Translations under genes and position numbers: made by a program | Notes under the pieces: generated by a model | What the model was told of the DNA's origin: nothing | Seen by the model: the letters and a program-made list of their open reading frames with translations, nothing else | Databases searched by the model: none | In this document: in pieces, positions 10,101 to 16,494 of the stretch | Layout: the number at the start of each line of letters is the position of its first letter | How positions within the stretch are numbered: the first letter of the stretch is position 1 | Source of the DNA: SB11 sp964584305 | Lineage (GTDB): Bacteria > Bacteroidota > Bacteroidia > UBA8524 | Assembly (NCBI GenBank): GCA_964584305.1 | Contig: CAZOZL010000011.1 | Location: 18,092 to 82,091, forward strand | Direction: 5' to 3' | DNA length: 64,000 nucleotides

Positions 10101-12801
10101 GTTGTGGGCGCACCACCACTTCTTTTGTTATTGAGTCAATACAGCTAAGGTTGGATGTACTAATTAGTTTTACCAAAAAGGTATCGCTTGCAGAGTAATT
10201 TTTCAGTGCGTTTGAGTTTGATAAAGTGCTTCCATCGCCAAATAGCCATTTATGTGTTACTGTTCCATAGGCTATTGCCGATGTGTTGGTATAGCTAAAA
10301 CTATTTGCTGTTAGGCACTGGCTACTATCGTTTACGGTAAAATTTGGATTGGGTTTAGGAAAAACAAACATCGGTTTTGTTAAAGAGTCTTTACAGCCTT
10401 CTGATGATGTTAAAACAAGTTTGGCAAAATATGTGTTATAAGCAGTATAGGTATGGCTTGGCGATTTTAAAACTGAACTATTGGCATCTCCAAAATCCCA
10501 GTCAAAAGTTAAACTTCCTTGTTTTATAGTGCTTGAGTTAGAAAAATTAAAATTATTGCCATTTACACATTGGCTGCTATCGTTAATGGTGAATTGTGTA
10601 ACAGGGTTTGGATGTACTACCACTTCTTTTTTAAGGGAGTCTGTACAGCCATATGTAGAGGTTACAAATAATTTAGAGATATAGTTACCATCATCAACAT
10701 ACTGTAAAGCGGGGTTTTTTAAAATAGAAGAATCACCGTTGCCTAAAAACCATTTATAATTTTGTGTGCCATAGCTAATGGTAGATTGATTAGTAAATGT
10801 AAAACTATTTGTATTAAGGCATTGTACAGTATCGTTAATAGTAAAGGCGGCTTTAGGAACAGGGCGTACAATAAGAGACTGCACCATAGAATCACTACAC
10901 CCTTTTACAGTTACCCCCTTCAACTTTATACTAATAGTATCAATAGTAGCAAATGTATGTTTTGGGCTTGTTTTAGTACTGGTAATGGTATCGCCAAAAG
11001 TCCAAAAATAGCTTATACTATCTGGTGTTGAGAAATCAGTAGTATTAGTAAAACTAATACTGTTTTTTTCACATTTTAGCCCCGTAGTAAAGTTAGTTTC
11101 TGGTATTTCATCCCATCTCACCCTAACAGTATCCCACCATGTGCACCCAATAGAGTCTGTAACTGTAATCCAATATTTATTTCCTTTTGTAGTGTCTAAT
11201 TGCAGTGTTGTTAGCGTATCAGTAGGTGCAGTATTCCAAACAAATTTAAAAGGCTCAACACCATCAACAGTATAAGTTGTAATATTAATTAGTTTATTTT
11301 CACAAGCAAAAGTATCATTAGTAGTTACGTGTACCTCAACGTGTTCAGGTATTTGCACAGTATCTGCATAAATAGTATTACAGTCTCCTAAAGCATTAAG
11401 TTCAAGCGAAACAATCATCAGTCCTTTTGGTATAAGCAGGGTATCGTATTGGCGTGATGAGGTAGAAACTACATTGCCCAGCGAATCTCTAACCGTCCAT
11501 TTTTGGGTTAAATCATCGTAATTTCTATTGGGTGTAAACCCTACTTTTACATGACCACACCCCAAATTTAAATTACTAGTTACAGCCTGTGGTTTATCAT
11601 AAACAAAAACTGTAAATGCTCTTATTCCCTGCCCTGGAAACGGACAGGCATCATCTCTGGCAGTTACGGTAAATGTATGGGGTACATTACTTACATCACT
11701 AAGTGTAGGTGTCCATTCAAACCTTGCCGAATCTAATTTTCCATTAGAAATGGTGAATTTTCCTTTTGGAATTCCTCTATTCCAAAATAGTCGCACAGAA
11801 TCACCTGAATTTGCATCAATTGTTCTTATATCTATTATAACAGTTTCACCTGGGCAGGTAGTATCAGATTTACCTATTATAACAGGGTTTTTATTACTAC
11901 AACTGATAACAATTATTTGTAAATCGCGCCGTGTTTTCCCAATTATTCTCATTACCCCTAAAGTATCTTTTCGCCATTCTGCTACTTCAAGTACCATTAC
12001 AGAAACTTGGTTTGCAATTGTTGGTCTAAAGTTTAAATCGCCCGTAACAGGGTCTAACCTAAACCCTGCGGGTGGAGTTAAATTAGTATTGGGAAACCCA
12101 ACAAAAGTAAGAGGTGCGATTGCTGAAAATTGACCTGAATATCCGATAGTGGTGTTTTTTTTCCTTAGTGGGGCAACTAATTTATAAGATAAAGAATCTC
12201 CTTGGTCAACGGTATCAATAGCGCCATTGTTAAAAACAAAATCGTTGTTTCGGCAAATAAGAACTGTTGCAGGCGTTGAGAATATAGGCGAGCTATTGCA
12301 CTTGCTTAAATCGGTTCGTAAAGTGGCTTCGGTATAAAAACGAGCATTAGCTGAGCCAGTAGAAATACTGCCATTACGGCAACACTCTTCCCAGCTTATA
12401 GTAAACTCTTTACAATTAATACTTGATAAGTCTATTGTTGTTGTAAAAGTATATTCATATATACCATAAGCAAAACTACCACCAGCGCACTTGCTTTTTG
12501 CGGTACATTTAGGGTCTAAACCAGTGATATCTTTTCTGCCAATATAAGTTAAGGCCTTTGTAGAAGACCAAGACGAAGTATTACAATCAACATCTATGTT
12601 TTGCACCGTCGATAGTGCTATCCCACTACAATCTCGATATACTTTTAGAGTAACTTTATACTTCCATTTACTTAAACACTCATAGCTAATATCACTCCCC
12701 ATAACGTGCGTTGCATAAGAAGCACTACTCATCATAAGAAAACACAGGGTAACAATAATTAACCTGCCCCATTTAGAAATTTTATAACCTGAAAATGCCA
12801 T
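7117..12801 (-). CDS. Giant PKD-repeat surface protein with T9SS type B (CHU_C) sorting domain
   Basis: A 1894-residue secreted protein, expected to be exported by Sec and then by the type IX system to the cell surface. A signal peptide (LIIVTLCFLMMSSASYA) is followed by the Bacteroidota adhesin-type N-terminal domain: ATHVMGSDISYECL, with several Cys including VYRDCSG. A middle region includes a cadherin/PKD-like section. From about residue 647 to 1657 there are twelve tandem repeats of about 84 residues. Each has the pattern NDSxQC, F-x-F-T-N-x-S, W-D-F, and a second Cys in a GCxDS-like motif. The C-terminus (YYFPTGFTPNGDGLNDVF through RWGGLIFS to ITLLR) is a complete CHU_C sorting domain. 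Likely a disulfide-stabilised adhesin or stalk; the ligand is unknown. A matching promoter lies upstream. Confidence 0.93.
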   Translation of the reverse strand: MAFSGYKISKWGRLIIVTLCFLMMSSASYATHVMGSDISYECLSKWKYKVTLKVYRDCSGIALSTVQNIDVDCNTSSWSSTKALTYIGRKDITGLDPKCTAKSKCAGGSFAYGIYEYTFTTTIDLSSINCKEFTISWEECCRNGSISTGSANARFYTEATLRTDLSKCNSSPIFSTPATVLICRNNDFVFNNGAIDTVDQGDSLSYKLVAPLRKKNTTIGYSGQFSAIAPLTFVGFPNTNLTPPAGFRLDPVTGDLNFRPTIANQVSVMVLEVAEWRKDTLGVMRIIGKTRRDLQIIVISCSNKNPVIIGKSDTTCPGETVIIDIRTIDANSGDSVRLFWNRGIPKGKFTISNGKLDSARFEWTPTLSDVSNVPHTFTVTARDDACPFPGQGIRAFTVFVYDKPQAVTSNLNLGCGHVKVGFTPNRNYDDLTQKWTVRDSLGNVVSTSSRQYDTLLIPKGLMIVSLELNALGDCNTIYADTVQIPEHVEVHVTTNDTFACENKLINITTYTVDGVEPFKFVWNTAPTDTLTTLQLDTTKGNKYWITVTDSIGCTWWDTVRVRWDEIPETNFTTGLKCEKNSISFTNTTDFSTPDSISYFWTFGDTITSTKTSPKHTFATIDTISIKLKGVTVKGCSDSMVQSLIVRPVPKAAFTINDTVQCLNTNSFTFTNQSTISYGTQNYKWFLGNGDSSILKNPALQYVDDGNYISKLFVTSTYGCTDSLKKEVVVHPNPVTQFTINDSSQCVNGNNFNFSNSSTIKQGSLTFDWDFGDANSSVLKSPSHTYTAYNTYFAKLVLTSSEGCKDSLTKPMFVFPKPNPNFTVNDSSQCLTANSFSYTNTSAIAYGTVTHKWLFGDGSTLSNSNALKNYSASDTFLVKLISTSNLSCIDSITKEVVVRPQPSLAFTVNDSGQCVNNNAFVFTNSSLVKYGTLSYTWDFANGNSCNCTDTTINYTYDSIYRVVLRATTNFGCTDTAGKYIDVQSKPAPSFTVNDSSQCVNFNTFTFSNTSTIKQGTQTYEWDFENTTTSTDVNPSTGYSIDTTYTVWLKATSNFNCVDSISRQMVVFPKPQAGFTQNDGSQCLNTNNFVFSNTSTLKKGSLTYLWDFDNGKQSIKTNTTIVFQKDTNYTVTLIPKSSEGCYDTISRTMIVYSVPQPNFDINNSGQCLNTNVFNFTNTSTIKQGTFTHEWKLGNEGNTSTQNPIFTFSDDTTYTIKLKETSNQGCIDSIDKQVVVYPVPQVSFAIDDTAQCVNTDLFSFTNKSLIKYGTMQYVWFYGNGDSLTTSDSKYGYSIDGVYTTTLKAISNFNCIDSLQKPITVIPKPIAGFAIDDSSQCVNPGIFVFTNQSTIKYTTPLSYTWDFDNGIKTTTKDTAVNYMVNGEYRPTLITKTGDNCYDTITRLVLIYPKPTANFTINNDTQCVEINNFMFTNTTTIDSGVLNYQWFYDDGNNTVLPNGQNIYTNDGIYTVKLVSQSDFGCLDTITKNVYVQPKPTIDFIINDSGQCVNNNLFVFTNQSSIKYGTLTYEWDFANGDNCNCNDTAIRYFYDSTFRVVLKATSNFGCIDTGGKYVVVHSKPTPTYVVNDSNQCFETQQFDFTNTSTIKEGTLAQNWSFSDGQTATILAPSFKYNNTGFYQLKLLLTSNFNCKDSIMGGIEVYRHPNPDFTGLAALFCTDYPTVALVPIVAGGTFVGGNVMGNNYVPTGILGNDSVTYTVQVNGCFSDTTKYTVVHPLPILGLGADTTLCKREPIFFDVSFPNSTYLWQDGRKTPNYVVRQPGLYKITLYNICDTLTDAINISYRNYDCNYYFPTGFTPNGDGLNDVFLPYLDDIIKINFKVFDRWGGLIFSTKEIGKGWNGNFANGNAAPGGVYTWQIQATFDELGFIYNHADRGSITLLR
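7830..10860 (-). repeat. Twelve tandem coding repeats (about 252 bp, 84 aa each)
   Basis: Inside the 1894-residue gene, twelve consecutive units of about 252 bp encode PKD-like modules with two cysteines each. The units are diverged but in register. Units 4 and 11 share an extra CNC motif (GNSCNCTDT and GDNCNCNDT) and strong DNA similarity around 8200-8340 and 9950-10090. That is about 1767 bp apart, or seven units. Units 1/8 and 3/10 also resemble each other more than their neighbours. This points to duplication of a multi-unit block. Confidence 0.85.
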
Positions 12802-12821
12802 TTAATAACCTACCTTATTGC

Positions 12822-12855
12822 CAAAAGTAGTGAAATAAATGCTTCTTTTCACTAC
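12822..12855 (-). promoter_or_regulatory. Promoter of the giant surface protein with overlapping inverted repeat
   Basis: On the minus strand TACTTTTG (plus 12822-12829) fits the Bacteroidota -7 element TAnnTTTG and lies 20 nt before the ATG. A perfect 9-bp inverted repeat GTAGTGAAA/TTTCACTAC (12827-12835 and 12847-12855, 11-nt spacer) overlaps the upstream end of the -7 box and covers the spacer and -33 area. A good -33 TTTG is absent. Such placement suits an operator, but no regulator is identified. Confidence 0.55.
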
Positions 12856-12903
12856 TCTCTTCTCATTTATAAACCTAAAACTCCCAGTGCAAATTGTGCG
12901 CAA

Positions 12904-12941
12904 ACAAAAAAAGCCTCTCAACGAAAAATAGCTGAAAGGCT
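12904..12941 (-). terminator. Rho-independent terminator (copy beyond the tRNA-Pro remnant)
   Basis: Read on the minus strand, an 11-bp stem (plus 12912-12922 with 12931-12941, 8-nt loop) is followed by a run of seven T. The stem matches the terminator at 13042-13075 and is part of the same tandem duplication. Confidence 0.75.
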
Positions 12942-12954
12942 TTCTATCATTAGC

Positions 12955-13016
12955 CGGGGGAACCTACGACCCTCCCGATAGCAAATCGGGATGCGCTGAA
13001 CTGACTGCGCAATCTC
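12955..13016 (-). pseudogene. Degenerate tRNA-Pro copy with remodelled anticodon arm
   Basis: This stretch aligns with the intact tRNA-Pro gene at 13088-13161 in the order CGGGG, AACCTACGACCCTC, GATGCGCT and CTGCGC (plus strand). It lacks about 11 bases of the T-loop/acceptor side, and its 5' acceptor half no longer pairs. The anticodon arm is replaced by a self-complementary segment (CCCGA, 7-nt loop, TCGGG). Both copies are flanked by the same terminator hairpin, so this is the decayed half of a tandem duplication. It is not expected to give a working tRNA. Confidence 0.65.
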
Positions 13017-13041
13017 ATTGTAATTAAACGATTCGCGCAAA

Positions 13042-13075
13042 CAAAAAAAAGCCCCTCAACGTTAGCTGAAAGGCT
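13042..13075 (-). terminator. Rho-independent terminator of the tRNA-Ser/tRNA-Pro unit
   Basis: On the minus strand, just downstream of tRNA-Pro, an 11-bp stem (plus 13050-13060 with 13065-13075, 4-nt loop, a few G-U pairs) is followed by a run of eight T. It is placed and built to end the tRNA transcript. Confidence 0.85.
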
Positions 13076-13087
13076 TTCTATCATTAG

Positions 13088-13161
13088 TCGGGGTGACAGG
13101 ATTCGAACCTACGACCCTCTGCTCCCAAAGCAGATGCGCTACCGGGCTGCGCTACACCCCG
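13088..13161 (-). tRNA. tRNA-Pro(TGG)
   Basis: The minus-strand gene starts CGGGGTG and ends CACCCCG plus discriminator A, giving a perfect 7-bp acceptor stem. The anticodon stem CTGCT/AGCAG encloses the loop TTTGGGA with anticodon TGG. The T-arm contains GGTTCGAATCC. No CCA is encoded. It lies 21 nt downstream of tRNA-Ser and is probably co-transcribed with it. Confidence 0.95.
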
Positions 13162-13182
13162 AAAATTATTTTTATGAAATTG

Positions 13183-13269
<87 letters not shown>

Positions 13270-13285
13270 TTTCATAAAAGGAGTG

Positions 13286-13316
13286 CAAAAATACACCTCG
13301 TAAATCAATATGCAAA
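13286..13316 (-). promoter_or_regulatory. Promoter of the tRNA-Ser/tRNA-Pro unit
   Basis: The minus strand reads TTTG (plus 13313-13316), exactly 19 nt, then TATTTTTG (plus 13286-13293). This is a full match to the Bacteroidota primary sigma factor consensus TTTG-N19-TAnnTTTG, ending 16 nt before the tRNA-Ser 5' end. Confidence 0.85.
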
Positions 13317-13329
13317 CATTATTTTAGGT

Positions 13330-14052
13330 TTATGCAAATACTTCTGCCAAAATTTTATGTGATTTCAGTTCTTTAAAGTCCTCGCTATGTAGTTTATAGT
13401 ATAATAATAGCTTATCTAACAGGTCTTTGCGTTGTATAGCGTGGCTTTGCAAGTCTATCACCTTATTTGCGTTACAGGTGTATAGTTGATAGATGAGTTG
13501 TGCTTGTGCTTCATCAAAATATAAAGGTTCGTTAATTTTTTTTGAAAATATCCCCTGCTGGGGTAAAAAAACAGCATCGGGCTGCCACGTATCATAAGCT
13601 GGGGGGAAACCTAAATATTTTGACAGTTTTATTAACCAAAAGGCAGGATATAACCCCACTAATGACGGGGCTTGCTCTATATAGTTTATACTATCAAAGA
13701 GGAATTTAAACAAATCGGTATTTTTTTCTTTCTCTATTATCACCTTGCCCAATACTTCTTGCATAAATATTATTACCGCTGTTTTTACCATATCAGTATA
13801 AATGCTTTGCAACATAGGGTAGCAACGTAGTTCTTTTATGCGTTGAAGGTTGGCATTGTTACGCTGGTAAATATCGGCTTCTAAAAGATTAAGAGGCTGT
13901 AAATGGGCTGCATTTATGGGTGCTTTTTTACTGCGTATATTATTAATGATAAAAGACTCTAAACCAAACTCTTCTGTATAAAGTTTAGCGATAACACTAT
14001 TTTCGGAGTATTTTATAGTTCGTAAAAGTATGGCTCGGGTTTTGGCAAGCAC
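13330..14052 (-). CDS. recO: DNA repair protein RecO
   Basis: RecO loads RecA onto SSB-coated single-stranded DNA together with RecR in gap repair. The protein has 240 residues, normal for the family. The N-terminal OB-fold is recognisable in LAKTRAILLRTIKYSENSVI and the following LYTEEFGLESFI. The helical C-terminal domain includes GLYPAFWLIKLSKYLGF, a conserved RecO stretch. There is no CxxC zinc cluster, which is common in Bacteroidota. It lies directly downstream of porZ with a 7-nt gap on the same strand. The recO-porZ pairing is a conserved arrangement in this phylum and supports both calls. Confidence 0.93.
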   Translation of the reverse strand: MLAKTRAILLRTIKYSENSVIAKLYTEEFGLESFIINNIRSKKAPINAAHLQPLNLLEADIYQRNNANLQRIKELRCYPMLQSIYTDMVKTAVIIFMQEVLGKVIIEKEKNTDLFKFLFDSINYIEQAPSLVGLYPAFWLIKLSKYLGFPPAYDTWQPDAVFLPQQGIFSKKINEPLYFDEAQAQLIYQLYTCNANKVIDLQSHAIQRKDLLDKLLLYYKLHSEDFKELKSHKILAEVFA

Positions 14053-14059
14053 AGTTCTC

Positions 14060-16315
14060 TTATTTACTGCCGTTTATTATCAGTACTTTAGCCACATAGG
14101 TGTCGCTTCCGTCATCAGTACCGCTAAAAATAAGATATACGCCTGTTGATGCTTTTCTGCCATCAAAATTTCTGCCGTTCCACGTTGCCATCCCTCCATT
14201 TGCCTGTGTTTCATAAATAAGTTTTCCTGCAACATCAGTTATTTTTATATTGGCATCTTGTGCCAAACCTCTTATAGAGATAGGGCCTTCAAAGTTTTCT
14301 CTTACAGGGTTGGGAAATACCAAAACATCGCTGTGCGTTTCTTCGCCTTTTGTAGCATCGCCTTTATATGATATTATCCCTCTATCCGTAGCAAAAAATA
14401 CTTCTCCAGTTTTTTCATTTACTGTTATTTGTGCTACTCGGTTAGAAAACAAAGGACTATTATCAATATTAAAATTCAATAGTATTTCTTGCCCATCAGG
14501 CGATACCAACCAAGCACCATTATCCGTACCGAACCATTTGCGGTTTCCGCCATCAATATAAATGCTGTTTATTACCTCCTCGCCTAATAGGTAGCCTATG
14601 TCTGTCCCTTCACCAATAATAATTTGCCGTGCATCAGATGGGTTTGCCGAAAATATATTTGATGGGTTAGAAAACACCACAGGTCCTTTAAGTGTGCCTA
14701 CCCAAATTTCTCCGTCAAGGTCTTTGGCTATGCAGTTTACTTGGTTATCGGGCAGTGCGCCTTGCCCTTCATTAGTACTTAACAGTTTAGGTCCCAAATG
14801 TTTATTAGGATTTAGAGGCGAGTTATCATCATCATATACTATTAAACCATAGCTGCTATTTCTTGGGGCAATAATCCATTTTCTATTTCTATCATCTACC
14901 ACTATTTGACTAAGAAAGTTAACATTGTTTAATAAAAACGATTTCCAAATGCCTTCTTTTGTCCGCACTGCTAATGCAGAATCAGCCCCGTAATTTGACA
15001 CCCACAAATTACCGTTATTATCTACCGCCAAGCCTGCAATAAAATTTAAACTATTAAGTTTTAAAGTGCTATTGTCATTGTTATACAAGTCCTTCACTTT
15101 GCCCTCATTTAGCCTGACTAAGCCTTGCCTATACGCTCCCAACCAAACATCTTTGGTTTTTGGGTCGGCTATAACTGCATAAAAATCTTCTAATGTATCA
15201 GTAGTAGGATTGGGATGTTCCAAACTATTAATCCATTTATCATCTTTATAGCGATAGTATCCATTTAGGCTAAAGGTAAAGGTAAAATCACCACCAATTT
15301 GCCCACCCGCAACAATAACTTCATCGCCTATACTTGCCATTAAACCCGTGCGTAAATTATACGGTCCATTAGGTGCTGTGAAACGGATGCTGTTATCGGG
15401 AAGTAAACGTATTGTACCCGCATTGTCTGTAGTGTACCATATATTTTGTGCACTGCCCAAAACGGCTGTTTTTAGTGTATTTATAAATCGCTTTGAAATG
15501 GCTAAAGATGTATTAACGGTAATAAGTGTGTCGCGTTTGCTAATGGCTAAAGTAGTACCATTTGTATATAAACTGTTATAAAAACCCTGTGGCAAAAAAG
15601 TAGTCCAAGTACTACCGTTATAATAGTTTATAGTTTGGCTTCTAAGTGCAAATAGTTTGTTATCAAACAACCGTAAACTACGGGTTGCCCCTGTATCAAA
15701 TTGTGTCCACGTTATAGGGTCGTTAAGGTTTGCACCTATCAAGGGGGCATTATATATACCTATTGATGTGCCGACATAAATTTTGTTTTTCCACAGTATT
15801 ACATCGTTTATATCGCCAATATTCAAATCTTTGTATGATGCTACAATTATAGGGTCTGTTATTTCCTCTAAGTTCATTACTACCACCCCAAAAGTACTTG
15901 CCAAATAAGCACGATTACCATCAAAAACTATATTATTAATAGCTTTAACACCACTAACAAATGCCCGTTGTATGTCAGTAACATTAATAATTGTACCCTT
16001 ATGTACCATATCTATATTAGCATCTTGATACGCTATAATTAAAACATCGGTCTTCTCATTATATGCCATATAGCTAACGGCAATGTCAGAAAAGCCTTGA
16101 ATTTTAGATAATCTTTCGGCAGTGTTATTTTCTTTATCATACCTATAAAAGCCAAAGTTAGCCCACGAGTATATATACCGAGGGGTTTCTACAATACCCA
16201 CAGTATTATTAAAAGGTAAATGTATGCGCCATTGCCCCGTACCAATTTGTTGTGCGCCAACAATGGTAGTAAATAAAATAAATACTATTAAAATCCCTTT
16301 CTTTACTCTGAACAT
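14060..16315 (-). CDS. porZ: Type IX secretion protein PorZ
   Basis: PorZ is a surface component of the type IX attachment complex (with PorU, PorV and PorQ) needed to process and anchor T9SS cargo. The 751-residue protein has a signal peptide (ILIVFILFTTIVGAQ) and then the typical start of the mature form, GQWRIHLPFNNTVGI. Two seven-bladed-propeller-like halves follow, with two-component-regulator-type repeats such as NGNLWVSN, DGEIWVGT and NRKWFGTDNGAW. The end (VFPNPVRENFEGPISIRG through GVYLIFSGTDDG to KVLIING) is a type A T9SS sorting domain. That matches PorZ, which itself carries a C-terminal signal. Its location before recO agrees. Confidence 0.88.
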   Translation of the reverse strand: MFRVKKGILIVFILFTTIVGAQQIGTGQWRIHLPFNNTVGIVETPRYIYSWANFGFYRYDKENNTAERLSKIQGFSDIAVSYMAYNEKTDVLIIAYQDANIDMVHKGTIINVTDIQRAFVSGVKAINNIVFDGNRAYLASTFGVVVMNLEEITDPIIVASYKDLNIGDINDVILWKNKIYVGTSIGIYNAPLIGANLNDPITWTQFDTGATRSLRLFDNKLFALRSQTINYYNGSTWTTFLPQGFYNSLYTNGTTLAISKRDTLITVNTSLAISKRFINTLKTAVLGSAQNIWYTTDNAGTIRLLPDNSIRFTAPNGPYNLRTGLMASIGDEVIVAGGQIGGDFTFTFSLNGYYRYKDDKWINSLEHPNPTTDTLEDFYAVIADPKTKDVWLGAYRQGLVRLNEGKVKDLYNNDNSTLKLNSLNFIAGLAVDNNGNLWVSNYGADSALAVRTKEGIWKSFLLNNVNFLSQIVVDDRNRKWIIAPRNSSYGLIVYDDDNSPLNPNKHLGPKLLSTNEGQGALPDNQVNCIAKDLDGEIWVGTLKGPVVFSNPSNIFSANPSDARQIIIGEGTDIGYLLGEEVINSIYIDGGNRKWFGTDNGAWLVSPDGQEILLNFNIDNSPLFSNRVAQITVNEKTGEVFFATDRGIISYKGDATKGEETHSDVLVFPNPVRENFEGPISIRGLAQDANIKITDVAGKLIYETQANGGMATWNGRNFDGRKASTGVYLIFSGTDDGSDTYVAKVLIINGSK

Positions 16316-16473
16316 AGTTACAATATTAGACAGAAAATACTTTATGCTTGTTGCGTTTTTATGCTAAGTGTTTCTTCTTATTCTTAAACGTTTTTTTGGC
16401 TCACTTAGCGTGCAAACCACAAAGCACTGAATTTTAAAGGCTTATATCTAATGCAAAGAGGATAAAAAATTAG

Positions 16474-16481
16474 TACCTTTG
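16474..16481 (+). promoter_or_regulatory. Promoter -7 element of the MMPL transporter gene
   Basis: TACCTTTG fits TAnnTTTG and ends 13 nt before ATG 16495, giving a very short leader. No clear -33 TTTG is seen at the usual distance. Confidence 0.6.
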
Positions 16482-16494
16482 CCGTTTTCGTAAA

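Noticed and set aside
7830..10860. Regularly spaced similar segments considered as a mobile or CRISPR-like array
   Set aside because: They keep one open frame and encode PKD-like modules with conserved Cys and Trp positions.
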